From the NCBI GenBank assembly GCA_032250735.1, contig JAVVEP010000001.1, forward strand, positions 62,001-126,000: a stretch of DNA of 64,000 nucleotides. Direction: 5' to 3'. The position numbers were made by a program, and so were the translations under genes. The stretch's first letter is position 1; each line of letters opens with the position of its first letter. This DNA is from Gammaproteobacteria bacterium (GTDB lineage: Bacteria; Pseudomonadota; Gammaproteobacteria; SZUA-152). Below the pieces are notes generated by a model. It was not told the origin of the DNA. It worked only from the letters and a program-made list of their open reading frames with translations, and searched no databases. Shown piece by piece: positions 38,470 to 47,796 of this stretch.

Positions 38470-39273
38470 ATGAGTGACAGCAACCAGTATAACGTCGAGA
38501 CAGAACCCTATTACCAGCCACAGGGCAAGGAGCTTGCGCTTTACGAGGCCGCCTATGCCGCACGCCTGCCGGTGATGATCAAGGGCCCCACCGGATGTGG
38601 TAAGTCCCGTTTTGTAGAACACATGGCCTGGAGGCTGGGCAAGCCGCTGATCACCGTCGCCTGTAATGAAGACATGACGGCCTCGGATCTGGTCGGGCGT
38701 TATCTGCTGGACACTAACGGCACCCGCTGGCTGGACGGCCCACTGACCGTGGCCGCCCGCATCGGCGCCATCTGTTATCTGGATGAGATTGTTGAGGCGC
38801 GCCAGGACACCACCGTGGTGATCCATCCGCTCACTGATCATCGCCGCACCCTGCCGCTGGATAAAAAGGGCGAGCTGGTGGAGGCGCATGCGGACTTCCA
38901 GTTGGTGATTTCGTACAACCCGGGTTATCAGAGCCTGATGAAGGACCTGAAACAGTCCACCAAACAGCGGTTTACGGCGCTGGATTTTGACTATCCCGAC
39001 AGCAAGACCGAAGTCGCCATCATTGCCAAAGAGGCGGGTATTGATGAGGAAAACGCCGGAAAACTGGTGAAAATCGCGCATACTGCCCGCAACCTGAAAG
39101 GTCACGGTCTCGATGAGGGAATCTCCACCCGCCTGTTGGTGTATGCCGCCATGCTGATGAACAAGGGCATCGCCGCCGAGGATGCCTGTCGCATGGCCCT
39201 GGTGCGGCCCATTACCGATGATGCCGATATCCGCAGCACGCTGGATCACGCCATTGATGCCGTTTTTGCATAA
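38470..39273 (+). CDS. cbbQ: RuBisCO activase subunit CbbQ (form II operon)
   Basis: A 267-aa MoxR-class AAA+ ATPase with [22 protein letters not shown] and [10 protein letters not shown], highly similar to the first CbbQ. The frame also has a GTG three codons earlier (38461); neither has a clear ribosome site, so the ATG was taken. In Acidithiobacillus ferrooxidans the cbbM-linked CbbQO acts on form II RuBisCO, and the same pairing is likely here. Confidence 0.95.
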   Translation: MSDSNQYNVETEPYYQPQGKELALYEAAYAARLPVMIKGPTGCGKSRFVEHMAWRLGKPLITVACNEDMTASDLVGRYLLDTNGTRWLDGPLTVAARIGAICYLDEIVEARQDTTVVIHPLTDHRRTLPLDKKGELVEAHADFQLVISYNPGYQSLMKDLKQSTKQRFTALDFDYPDSKTEVAIIAKEAGIDEENAGKLVKIAHTARNLKGHGLDEGISTRLLVYAAMLMNKGIAAEDACRMALVRPITDDADIRSTLDHAIDAVFA

Positions 39274-39338
39274 CGATCAGCGGCACAGTTTGTATGCTGG
39301 CTATTTTGCGTTAGTCATTAACTGCTCTGCACAAGCCT

Positions 39339-41645
39339 ATGACGATCACTGAAGCCGAACTGGACGCCTTCCGCGCACAGCTGAAATGCAATTTCAAAGA
39401 CCTGGACAAGGTGTTTGGCGACTGCATGGAGGAGGCGCTGACCTGCCTTTCCGGGCAGGGCGTCAAGGATTATATCGAGGGCGCCTCCCTGATCTGTATG
39501 ATCGGGCGCGGCTTTGAGCCGGTGCTGGTGTATCTCGAAGAGATGCCGCAGGTGGCCTCCGCGCTGGGTGAGGGCACGCTGTCGCTGGTGTCGCAAACGG
39601 TGTGGAAGATGTCGCGTTCACCCAATGGCAAGGCGATCCCCCCCTTTGTGCAGACCATTGCCGAAGCGGCCCGCAGGCTTGGCAGTGAAAAATCACTGCA
39701 AGGCTATATCGACCTGCTGCTCGATATGATGGAGCGCACCACGGGTTCCATTCACGGCTTTCATACCACCATTCCCAGTCCCGGCCTGCCAGAGCTGCTG
39801 GAGCAGATCCCCTATCTGTTAAGTCAGCTCTCACTGGAGGGGCTGAAAAACTGGATGGATTACGGGATCCGCAACTATGAAAGCCACCCTGACCGGCAGC
39901 GGGATTTTTTCTCCCTGCAGTCCGCCGACAGTCGCGCCATCCTGCAGCGGGAACGTCACGGCACCCTGTTTATGGACAACGAGCGCCGGCTTGACCTGTA
40001 CCTGAAGGCGCTATGGCAGACCAGGCAGCGTCTGCTGCCGTATTCCTCCGCCTTTGATGAGCTGCGTAAACCGCTGCCGTATTTTGACGCGCTGGGTATG
40101 CGGGTACCGGATGTGTATGACGATTTCTCACCGCCATCGGCCGCGTCTTCAGAAAGCAAGGCAGGCCCGGGTGTAAAGGGTATCGACCGTTATCGCGCCC
40201 TGCTGGCGCACATGGCCGCGCATCAGCGCTGGTCCACAAAAATCATCGCCGACAATTACAGCCCATTTCAGCGGGTCGCTATTGAACTGCTGGAAGACTG
40301 CCGGGTGGAATACCTCGCCATGCGTGACTATCCGGGGCTGCGTAAATTATTCATTGCCCTGCATCCGCGCCCCGTAGAGGATGCCTGTCAGACGGAAGTG
40401 GAGTCGTGTATTCGCCACCGTCTGGCCATGTTGTCGTATGCCATTCTGGATGAGGGGCACGGCTATGTGAATGTGGATGTGCTGGACTTCACCGCGCGCT
40501 TTCATGCGCTAATGGTGTCAGCGCCGAGGCCGGAAGACATCACCACCGCCGAGGTGGCCAGGCTGGCGGTAGCCTTTATCGCCCGTACCCGTCGCCAGTC
40601 AGACCAGTTGCCGAAGGTGCATTTTCAGGATACCGAAGTGAGTTATCGTGATGACAATCGTCATCTGTGGCTGTATATCGAAGAGAGCGATGACGAGCAA
40701 CAGTTTGACAAGGAACGGAAGGCGCAACAGGCAGAAGAGGAAAATAAAGGTCTGCCGCCACGGCATTACCCCGAGTGGGACTACAAGACCAGGAGCTATC
40801 GTCCGGACTGGGTGAGCCTCTACGAAAGCCTGCACCCCGCGGGCAATGCGGCGGACATTGATGCCTTGTTGACAAAGCATGCGGCCCTGGCCAAGCGCCT
40901 GAAACAGATTCTCGACATGCTCAAACCGCAACACTATGTGCGGGTGCGTTACCAGGAAGAGGGCAGCGAGCTGGATCTGGATGTGGCGATCCGTTCGTTG
41001 ATCGACCTGAAAAGTGGCAGCACGCCGGATGTGCGTATCAACATGAGCCACAAACACGATGGCCGTGATATTGCCGTCATGTTGCTGTTAGACCTTTCCG
41101 CCTCCCTGGCGGATACGGCGGAAGGCAGTGAGCAGACCATTCTGCAATTGAGCCAGGAAGCGGTGGCCCTGCTGGGCTGGTCTATCGAACACCTGGGTGA
41201 TTCGTTTGCCATAGCCGGCTTCTCTTCCAATACGCGTCACGAAGTGCGCTATCAGCACATCAAAGGCTACAGTGAAAACTGGAACGATGCGGTCAAGGCG
41301 CGCCTGGCGGCAATGGAAGCGGGTTATTCCACGCGCATGGGCGCCGCCCTGCGCCATGCGGCACATTATCTCGGCGCGCAACAGGCCGATAAAAAATTGT
41401 TGCTGGTGCTGACCGACGGCGAGCCGTCCGATATCGACGTGAGTGATGGGCGGCTGCTTATCGAAGATGCGCACAAGGCGGTGCAGGAGCTGGACCAGCT
41501 GGGTATCTACACGCATTGCGTGAACCTGGATCCGCAGGCGGATGACTATGTGACCGACATCTTTGGCAAGAATTACACGGTGATCGATCATGTGGAACGC
41601 CTGCCCGAAAAACTGCCCAGCCTGTTTGTGGCGCTCACCCGATGA
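39339..41645 (+). CDS. cbbO: RuBisCO activase adaptor CbbO (form II operon)
   Basis: A 768-aa CbbO with a helical N-terminal region and a C-terminal vWA domain (MLLLDLSASLADTAEGSEQT; MIDAS D585, S587, S589). It is clearly different from the first CbbO in the N-terminal half (about residues 130-400), which fits recognition of a different RuBisCO, while the C-terminal domain is close. It ends the form II operon. Confidence 0.95.
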   Translation: MTITEAELDAFRAQLKCNFKDLDKVFGDCMEEALTCLSGQGVKDYIEGASLICMIGRGFEPVLVYLEEMPQVASALGEGTLSLVSQTVWKMSRSPNGKAIPPFVQTIAEAARRLGSEKSLQGYIDLLLDMMERTTGSIHGFHTTIPSPGLPELLEQIPYLLSQLSLEGLKNWMDYGIRNYESHPDRQRDFFSLQSADSRAILQRERHGTLFMDNERRLDLYLKALWQTRQRLLPYSSAFDELRKPLPYFDALGMRVPDVYDDFSPPSAASSESKAGPGVKGIDRYRALLAHMAAHQRWSTKIIADNYSPFQRVAIELLEDCRVEYLAMRDYPGLRKLFIALHPRPVEDACQTEVESCIRHRLAMLSYAILDEGHGYVNVDVLDFTARFHALMVSAPRPEDITTAEVARLAVAFIARTRRQSDQLPKVHFQDTEVSYRDDNRHLWLYIEESDDEQQFDKERKAQQAEEENKGLPPRHYPEWDYKTRSYRPDWVSLYESLHPAGNAADIDALLTKHAALAKRLKQILDMLKPQHYVRVRYQEEGSELDLDVAIRSLIDLKSGSTPDVRINMSHKHDGRDIAVMLLLDLSASLADTAEGSEQTILQLSQEAVALLGWSIEHLGDSFAIAGFSSNTRHEVRYQHIKGYSENWNDAVKARLAAMEAGYSTRMGAALRHAAHYLGAQQADKKLLLVLTDGEPSDIDVSDGRLLIEDAHKAVQELDQLGIYTHCVNLDPQADDYVTDIFGKNYTVIDHVERLPEKLPSLFVALTR

Positions 41646-41647
41646 TG

Positions 41648-42064
41648 TTATTGACGGTTGCCTGACGTGTCCGTCGGCAATTCGTGTAGGCGCTCATGCA
41701 GCCAGCGGATGGCAGCGTCGGTATCCAGAAATACCTTGATGGGTTTTTTGCTCAGCGCCGAGATGAAATAGTTTTGCGTTTCCACCAGCATGCGGGTCCG
41801 GCTATGGTGAACCACGATGGCCAGCGCGCTCATCCGGTCGTAGTGCGCCAGCGCGTCCATTGCCGCGAAGGATAGCGAGTAGGAGTGGATGCGATTGGAG
41901 AGGATGCCAAACGGACCGCGGATGGCCGTGTCGGCAACATGAATCAACTCGTCGACCATCGCGGCATCCACTTCAATGCCATCCTGGATTTCAAACGCCA
42001 GGATGTTGTCGTCCCGCTGCTGAACAGTGCAGTAGCCAAATTTGTATTCTTTTACGATATCCAT
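41648..42064 (-). CDS. SpoIIAA/STAS-like protein of unknown function
   Basis: A 138-aa cytosolic protein. The order EYKFGYCTVQQRDDNILAFEI, DAAMVDELIHVADTA, FGILSNRIHSYSLSFAAM, LAIVVHHSRTRML and IKVFLDTDAAIRWLHERL alternates strands and helices like SpoIIAA-like (DUF3478/STAS) proteins, which often bind lipids or partners. It ends 2 bases from the cbbO2 stop on the opposite strand and diverges from the phosphatase gene. Function is not evident. Confidence 0.65.
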   Translation of the reverse strand: MDIVKEYKFGYCTVQQRDDNILAFEIQDGIEVDAAMVDELIHVADTAIRGPFGILSNRIHSYSLSFAAMDALAHYDRMSALAIVVHHSRTRMLVETQNYFISALSKKPIKVFLDTDAAIRWLHERLHELPTDTSGNRQ

Positions 42065-42207
42065 ATGCTTGACGATGTCTGGCCGAGGTCTGCGGCGTTC
42101 ATCGTACCCTCCAGTGAATGTCCGTATTCATCCTGAGTCAGAGTCTAGCGTGATTGGCAGGCATGGTGAAATACCCTTATGCCGAGGTCTTGAGTGGGAG
42201 TTATCGT

Positions 42208-42801
42208 ATGCGCGACACGGTTATCGATCTGATTCGACACGGCGAGCCCGAGGGCGGCCGCTGTTTTCGTGGTCACCGGGTGGATGACCCACTCAGTGAG
42301 CGGGGCTGGGAACAGATGTGGGCGGCGATGCCTGCGACGCCGCCATGGACGCAGATTGTCAGTTCGCCACTGCAACGCTGTCGGCAGTTTGCAGAGGCCC
42401 TGCACGCGCGGCACGGCATCGCCGTTAGCGTGGATGACCGCCTTAAAGAGGTGGGTTTTGGTGAATGGGAGGGAAAGTCGCCGGCCCTGATCCAGCAACA
42501 GGATGCAGAGGCATACGCCGCCTTTTATCGTGATCCCGTCAGGTATCGCCCCGCCGGTGCCGAACCCTGGGAAGAATTTTCGACACGGGTATCGGCCGCG
42601 CTGGATGCCCTCGTACAGGATTTTCCCGGCCGGCAGGTGCTGGTGGTTGCGCATGCGGGCGTGGTGCGGGCGGTGGTCGCCAGGGTGTTGAATGCCGACG
42701 CGGGCGCGGCCTATCGCATCAGGGTCGATAACGCCGGGCTGACCCGGCTTCGTCATGATGGCCAGCGCTATGCTCTGGAATACCTGAATCGCGTCGCCTG
42801 A
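42208..42801 (+). CDS. Histidine phosphatase family protein
   Basis: A 197-aa phosphoglycerate-mutase-like phosphatase. The catalytic motif is LIRHGEPEGG, then VSSPLQRCRQFAEAL, the acid-base Glu in KEVGFGEWEGKS and the second His in VVAHAGVVRAVV. It is most like CobC/alpha-ribazole phosphatase in size, but a cobalamin context is missing. The frame opens at 42154; a GGGAG site supports the Met at 42208. Confidence 0.88.
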   Translation: MRDTVIDLIRHGEPEGGRCFRGHRVDDPLSERGWEQMWAAMPATPPWTQIVSSPLQRCRQFAEALHARHGIAVSVDDRLKEVGFGEWEGKSPALIQQQDAEAYAAFYRDPVRYRPAGAEPWEEFSTRVSAALDALVQDFPGRQVLVVAHAGVVRAVVARVLNADAGAAYRIRVDNAGLTRLRHDGQRYALEYLNRVA

Positions 42802-42991
42802 ATCGTATAACCTGAGATGCCGGGCCCCGCGCTTGCGCAAACGCTGGCTTTGCAGGCCATTGCCTGCATGACATCATGGGCCCGCTGTGCGATGACAAAA
42901 ACTTTTGCGGAGTGAATACCCTTGGGTGCGGCGGCTGCCCAGGCCTGGTAGCAGCACTTTGCGCCGGTAAAACCCACAATGAGGATGAGCG

Positions 42992-43636
42992 ATGATTGAG
43001 ATTATTCCCAACTGGCACCCGATATTGGTGCATTTTACGGTGGGCCTGTTACTCACCGCCGTGCTGCTGTTTGTGGTGGCCCGCCTGGTGGGCAATGTCG
43101 CACTGCGTCGTCAGTGGGAGATCGTCGCCCAGTGGAATCTGTGGCTGGGCGCGGCGGTGACCGTGCTGACCGTGATCGCGGGCATCGTTGCCTATAACAG
43201 TGTCGCGCACGATACGCCTTCCCATGCGGCGATGACCGAGCATCGCAACTGGGCGCTGCTGACCGCTGTGCTGTTTCTGGTGCTGGCGGTCTGGTCGGCG
43301 CTACGGGCGCGGGCGAAGCGGACAATCAACGGCCCGCTGCTGGCGGGCCTACTGCTGGCCGGCGGGCTGCTATTGACCACCGCCTGGCATGGCGGGGAGA
43401 TCGTGTACCGTTACGGTCTGGGCGTAATGTCCTTGCCCAAGACCGACAGCCACGGCCATGCCGATGCGCACGACGGGCAGGCCGGGGGCGATGATCATCA
43501 TGGCTCGCTTTCGTCCGCGCCTGACGCCAGACCCTCAGCGGAGGAAGAGGTGATCGATTGCGAGCTGCCGACGACCCCGCCCGTCACGACAGAACCCCAT
43601 GAGCATGCGGACGGCCACAGCGATCATCCGCATTAG
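42992..43636 (+). CDS. DUF2231-like membrane protein with His-rich tail
   Basis: A 214-aa protein with four membrane helices in residues 8-145 (NWHPILVHFTVGLLLTAVLLFVVARL start is typical of DUF2231). Conserved His residues lie in WHPILVHF and TAWHGGEIVYRYG. The C-terminal 70 residues are rich in His, Asp and Glu (SHGHADAHDGQAGGDDHH; ending HADGHSDHPH), which suggests metal binding. It precedes a c-type cytochrome and the copper genes, so a role in membrane redox or metal handling is plausible. Confidence 0.78.
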   Translation: MIEIIPNWHPILVHFTVGLLLTAVLLFVVARLVGNVALRRQWEIVAQWNLWLGAAVTVLTVIAGIVAYNSVAHDTPSHAAMTEHRNWALLTAVLFLVLAVWSALRARAKRTINGPLLAGLLLAGGLLLTTAWHGGEIVYRYGLGVMSLPKTDSHGHADAHDGQAGGDDHHGSLSSAPDARPSAEEEVIDCELPTTPPVTTEPHEHADGHSDHPH

Positions 43637-43707
43637 GCGGTTCTTGCCGGGAAAATGGGGCCGGGAAAATGGCGGGTCTTTTTCGGGATGAAATATAGGG
43701 GGTCGAT

Positions 43708-44160
43708 ATGCGTTTTTCACAGACTCTGACCGCAAGCCTTTTGCTGCTGACCCTGTCGGCCTGTGATGGGCGGGAGGAGATCGGCGGCCTGCCCGTGCCG
43801 GCGGCGCCGCCACGACAGCAGGATGCCGAGCAGCAGGCGCTGGGTCAGCGGGTATTTCAGAGCCACTGCGCGCGCTGTCACGGGGCGGGCGCCGAGGGCG
43901 CGCCAAACTGGCACCAGCCGGATGCCGACGGCCATTTCCCCGCGCCCCCGCTGAATGGCTCGGGCCATGCCTGGCACCATTCCCGGGAGCGGCTGGCGGC
44001 CCTGATCAGGGAGGGTAGCCCCAATGGGCAGGGCAAAATGCCGGCGTGGAAGGATACACTCAACGAGCAGGAGGTGGCGGCGGTGATCGCCTGGTTTCAG
44101 TCGCTCTGGCCGCAACCCGTCTATGAGGCCTGGTATGAGATGCAGCAACGCGGCCGGTAG
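43708..44160 (+). CDS. Lipoprotein c-type cytochrome
   Basis: A 150-aa monohaem cytochrome c. A lipobox (LTLSAC) follows the signal sequence, and the haem motif is CARCH (HCARCHGAGAEGAP). A Met in GKMPAWKD is the likely sixth ligand. It should be anchored at the periplasmic face. The start codon region matches 17 bases of a repeat family (43713-43729). It lies 71 bases after the DUF2231 gene and may carry electrons with it. Confidence 0.88.
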   Translation: MRFSQTLTASLLLLTLSACDGREEIGGLPVPAAPPRQQDAEQQALGQRVFQSHCARCHGAGAEGAPNWHQPDADGHFPAPPLNGSGHAWHHSRERLAALIREGSPNGQGKMPAWKDTLNEQEVAAVIAWFQSLWPQPVYEAWYEMQQRGR

Positions 44161-44275
44161 CGGCCGGTCTGCGGTTGAGAAGAGGGCGGGAAGGCGACAG
44201 TCTTGCGGCATCTATAATAGCGATTACCCGCGGCCTGTTTGAAGGCCGCCAAACAAGACACTGAGGAGAAGAAAG

Positions 44276-44668
44276 ATGTATGGATTTCATGTAAGCGTGG
44301 CCGGCGGTTTTGATGAGGTGGTCGACAAGGTCACCGAGGCCCTGAAGACAGAGGGTTTTGGCGTGCTCACCACCATCGATGTAAAGGCCACCCTGAAGGC
44401 CAAGATCGATGTGGATCGTCGGCCCTATACCATTCTCGGCGCCTGTAATCCGGTGCTGGCCAACCAGGCCATCAACGCCGAGCCGGACATCGGCCTGCTG
44501 CTGCCCTGCAATGTACTGGTGCGCGAGGAAGAGGACGACTCCATCACGGTGGCCTTTATGGATCCGGCCGCGGTGCTGGGCCTGGTGGAGGGCGCCGAGG
44601 TGCAGCCGCTGGCCATGCAGGTGCGCGGCAAGCTGGAGAAGGTGCGGGACCTGTTGGCCAGCGCCTGA
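44276..44668 (+). CDS. DUF302-domain protein
   Basis: A 130-aa cytosolic DUF302 protein (YGFHVSVAGGFDEVVDKVTEALKTEGFGVLTTIDV; YTILGACNPVLANQAINAEPDIGLLLPCNVLV; AVLGLVEGAEVQPLA). A GAGGAG site precedes the ATG. It has no signal peptide, unlike its relative at 9306. The family binds no proven ligand, but these genes often sit next to metal or sulfur genes. Here a copper chaperone and pump follow. Confidence 0.93.
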   Translation: MYGFHVSVAGGFDEVVDKVTEALKTEGFGVLTTIDVKATLKAKIDVDRRPYTILGACNPVLANQAINAEPDIGLLLPCNVLVREEEDDSITVAFMDPAAVLGLVEGAEVQPLAMQVRGKLEKVRDLLASA

Positions 44669-44739
44669 CGCGCGGCCTCACGGTCAGGTGTAGTGTGAGC
44701 GGAACGATAATGGTGGAATGATAAAAAGGGGTTACTGCG

Positions 44740-44955
44740 ATGACGGAAACAAGCACCCGGTTTTATGTGCAGGGCATGAAGTGCGACGGCTGTATCGCCA
44801 CGGCCAATGAGGCCCTGAAAACCCTGCCCGGCTTCGTCGCCGCGCAGTTCGACCTGGCCGCCGGCGAGGCAGTAGTGCAGGGTGATGTGGACCCGCAGGC
44901 CGTGTGCCAGGCGCTAACGGAAAAAGGCTACCCCGCGGTGGTGAAGAGTGGCTAA
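44740..44955 (+). CDS. Heavy-metal-associated (CopZ-like) chaperone
   Basis: A 71-aa HMA ferredoxin-like domain with the metal site in QGMKCDGCIATANEAL (M-x-C-x-x-C). The rest (GFVAAQFDLAAGEAVVQGDVDPQAVCQALTEKGYPAVV) shows the usual beta-alpha-beta pattern. It should carry Cu(I) to the P-type ATPase encoded 43 bases downstream. Confidence 0.92.
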   Translation: MTETSTRFYVQGMKCDGCIATANEALKTLPGFVAAQFDLAAGEAVVQGDVDPQAVCQALTEKGYPAVVKSG

Positions 44956-44997
44956 TCCCTTCGCCGCTAAACACTTCGCCATGCGTACCGCCAGGCA

Positions 44998-47280
44998 GTG
45001 AATATGCCCGACACCGGCGACAAAGGCCCGCAGCAGACTGCGGTGCGACTGTCCATTGGCGGCATGAGCTGCGCCGGCTGCGTCGCCACGGTGGAGCGTG
45101 CCCTGCAGTCCGTGCCGGGGGTGACGGAGGCGACGGTCAATTTTGCCGAGCACACCGCCACGGTGAAGACCGAGACGTCCACCGAGCCGCTCATCCAGGC
45201 CGTGGTGGCGGCGGGTTATCAGGCCGCCGAGTTGCGGGGCGCGGCGGATGAATCCGAAAAGGCGCTGGCGGAACTGGCCGAGTATCGTACCCGCCTGCTA
45301 CAGGCGGGGGTGGCCGGGCTGGTGGGCCTGCCCCTGTTGGTCAGCGGCTGGCTGGGCGCGATGCCGCCCCTGACGGGGTGGGGCTGGTGGTTCTGGCTGG
45401 CGGTCGCCGTGCTCAGTCTTGCGGTGATGGTCTATTCCGGCGGTCGCTTTTACCGTGGCGCCTGGACCTCCTTTCTCAATCACAATGCCAATATGGATAC
45501 CCTGATCGCCCTGGGCACCGGTGCGGCCTGGGTGTTCTCGGTGATCGTCCTGTTGCTCCCTAGTCTGGTGCCTGCATCGGCACAACACGTCTATTTTGAG
45601 GCGGCGGCCATCATTATCGCGCTGATCAATTTTGGCTCGGCGCTGGAGATGCGCGCCCGCGGCAAGACCTCGCAGGCCATTCAGCGGCTGATCGGGCTGG
45701 CGCCGAAAACCGCGCGGGTGCTGCGCGATGGTCAGGAGCGCGATGTGCCAATCGAGGAGATTGGCCTGAACGAAACCCTGCGGGTGCGCCCCGGCGAAAA
45801 GATCGCGGTGGACGGGGTGATCATCGAGGGCCATTCCACGGTGGATGAATCCATGCTCACCGGCGAGCCCATGCCGGTGAGCAAGGCGGAAGATGACGAG
45901 GTGATCGGCGGCACCATCAATAAATCCGGCAGCTTTTTGTTTCAGGCCCGGCGCATCGGTAAGGACACCGCCCTGGCGCGCATTATCGAGCTGGTGCGAC
46001 AGGCGCAGAACACCAAACCCGCTATCGGCCGTCTGGCGGACAGGATCGCCTCGGTCTTCGTGCCCCTGGTGATGATCGTCGCGGTGCTCACCTGTCTGGC
46101 CTGGTTCAACTTTGCAGAGGCGCTGGGGATCAGCGCGGAGGCGCGTCTGAGCTACATGCTGGTGACCACCATGACGGTGCTGATTATCGCCTGCCCCTGC
46201 GCGCTGGGTCTGGCGACCCCGATTTCGATCATGGTGGGGGTGGGCAAGGCGGCGGAATACGGGGTGCTGATCCGCCAGGGGGACGCCCTGCAGCGGGCGG
46301 GACAGATTACCACCGTGGTGCTGGACAAGACCGGCACGGTGACCGAAGGCCGGCCGACCGTCACCCGGCTATTGCCGGTGGGCGAGTGGGACGAGGAGGG
46401 CCTGTTGCGCCTGGCGGCCAGTATCGAGGCGGGATCGGAACATCCCCTGGCCGAGGCGGTGCTGGCGGCGGCCCGGCAGCGGGGGCTGCAATGGGTCGCG
46501 GCGGAGAATTTCAGCGCGGTTGCCGGTCACGGGGTCAGTGCGGTCATTGAGGGGCAGCGGGTGCTGTTTGGCAATGGCCGGTTCATGCAGGATAACCAGA
46601 TCATGTTAGGCGCGCAGGCCGCGGAAGTGGACAGGCTGGCCGCCCAGGCGCAAACGCCCATGCTGCTGGCGGTGGAGGGTAAGCTGGCCGGTATTGTGGC
46701 GGTGGCCGATCCGGTCAAGGCCGATTCCCGCGCGGCCATCCGCCGCCTGCAGGCCGAGGGTATCCGCGTGGTGATGCTGACCGGGGATAACCGCATCACC
46801 GCCGAGGCGGTGGCGCGTGAGGTGGGGGTGGACGAGGTTATCGCCGAGGTGTTGCCGGCGGACAAGGCCGACAGGGTGGCGGAGCTGCAGGCGGCGGGCG
46901 CCGTGGTGGGGATGGTGGGCGACGGCATCAATGATGCGCCGGCGCTGGCCAGGGCCGATGTGGGTTTTGCCATCGGCAGCGGCACTGACATCGCCATCGA
47001 GAGCGCCGACATCACCCTGATGCGCGGTTCACTGCACGGCGTGGCCGACGCCATTACGGTGTCGCGCGCCACGGTACGCAATATCAAACAGAACCTGTTC
47101 GGCGCCTTTGTCTATAACGTGGTGGGCATCCCGGTGGCGGCGGGGGTCCTGTATCCCGTGCTGGGGCTGCTGCTGAATCCCATCGTCGCCGGCGCGGCGA
47201 TGGCCATGTCCTCGGTCACCGTGGTGACTAACGCCAATCGGTTGCGCCTTTTCCGCCCGGGAGGCGCTGAGAGCCGGTGA
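44998..47280 (+). CDS. copA: Copper-transporting P-type ATPase
   Basis: A 760-aa P1B ATPase. One N-terminal HMA domain has GGMSCAGC (C25, C28); the transmembrane metal site is CPC (residues 399-401, [15 protein letters not shown]), the actuator has TGEP, the phosphorylated Asp is D443 (DKTGT), HP is SEHPLAEA and the hinge is [19 protein letters not shown] plus a final [12 protein letters not shown]-type helix marks Cu(I) export. GTG at 44998 and ATG at 45004 are alternative starts. Its stop overlaps a 26-codon gene by 4 bp. Confidence 0.97.
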   Translation: MNMPDTGDKGPQQTAVRLSIGGMSCAGCVATVERALQSVPGVTEATVNFAEHTATVKTETSTEPLIQAVVAAGYQAAELRGAADESEKALAELAEYRTRLLQAGVAGLVGLPLLVSGWLGAMPPLTGWGWWFWLAVAVLSLAVMVYSGGRFYRGAWTSFLNHNANMDTLIALGTGAAWVFSVIVLLLPSLVPASAQHVYFEAAAIIIALINFGSALEMRARGKTSQAIQRLIGLAPKTARVLRDGQERDVPIEEIGLNETLRVRPGEKIAVDGVIIEGHSTVDESMLTGEPMPVSKAEDDEVIGGTINKSGSFLFQARRIGKDTALARIIELVRQAQNTKPAIGRLADRIASVFVPLVMIVAVLTCLAWFNFAEALGISAEARLSYMLVTTMTVLIIACPCALGLATPISIMVGVGKAAEYGVLIRQGDALQRAGQITTVVLDKTGTVTEGRPTVTRLLPVGEWDEEGLLRLAASIEAGSEHPLAEAVLAAARQRGLQWVAAENFSAVAGHGVSAVIEGQRVLFGNGRFMQDNQIMLGAQAAEVDRLAAQAQTPMLLAVEGKLAGIVAVADPVKADSRAAIRRLQAEGIRVVMLTGDNRITAEAVAREVGVDEVIAEVLPADKADRVAELQAAGAVVGMVGDGINDAPALARADVGFAIGSGTDIAIESADITLMRGSLHGVADAITVSRATVRNIKQNLFGAFVYNVVGIPVAAGVLYPVLGLLLNPIVAGAAMAMSSVTVVTNANRLRLFRPGGAESR

Positions 47281-47357
47281 ATGAAGTCCTCGTCAATCTG
47301 GGCGGCCTGCTGCTGATCGGTTTTTTTGTCTGGTGGTTCTGGTTGGCCGGTCGCTAA
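47277..47357 (+). CDS. 26-aa single-span membrane microprotein coupled to copA
   Basis: A GTG that overlaps the copA stop (GTGA) opens a 26-codon frame: [20 protein letters not shown] then WLAGR. It is one hydrophobic helix ending in a WWFW cluster and a basic residue. Longer proteins with the same VNLGGL..IGF.VWWFW anchor followed by a cupredoxin domain are, from memory, often encoded after copper ATPases; here the frame stops after the anchor. It could regulate or stabilise the pump. Confidence 0.6.
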   Translation: MNEVLVNLGGLLLIGFFVWWFWLAGR

Positions 47358-47455
47358 CAATATCGCAACCGATAGTTACCGTCCGCTAAAGTGACTACCG
47401 CAGGGACCGCTATAGCCTGATGGAAATCCGTTAAACCATCACGAGAACAGACCCT

Positions 47456-47743
47456 GTGCCCGATTCCGAAAACCGTATTCGCCCCTCAAATTCCGATAAC
47501 CCCGATCTCGACTGGAGCCAGGTGCGCGAGTCGGTAATGATGCTCGACCTGGTTATCGCCCAGATCGCCGGATCCCTGCAGGACGGGGATGAATCGGTGG
47601 CCAGTCCAAGTACACCGTCGAGTCTGATCAACGGATGTTTGACTATATCCTGAGTGGCCGCAGTGTCGAAGAGGCGCTGGAGATGGCCCGGCAGGCCGAG
47701 CAGTCCGCCCGCAACGCAGAGGTAGACGTGGAATTATTTTAAC
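47456..47743 (+). pseudogene. Remnant of a helical protein with an internal deletion and frameshift
   Basis: The first frame (GTG 47456) gives DLDWSQVRESVMMLDLVIAQIAGSLQDGDESV, which looks like an authentic helical protein. From about 47600 it turns into nonsense. Another frame continues there as GQSKYTVESDQRMFDYILSGRSVEEALEMARQAEQ and ends with VELF-stop at 47741-47743, again authentic-looking. Together they read like the two ends of one gene whose middle was lost, leaving a frameshift. The family resembles chemotaxis-type accessory proteins, but this is a weak guess. Confidence 0.6.
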
Positions 47744-47796
47744 CTCTGTGCTATCCGAAAACCGCTAATTGAAGTGAACGCAACAAAAAGACAGGC

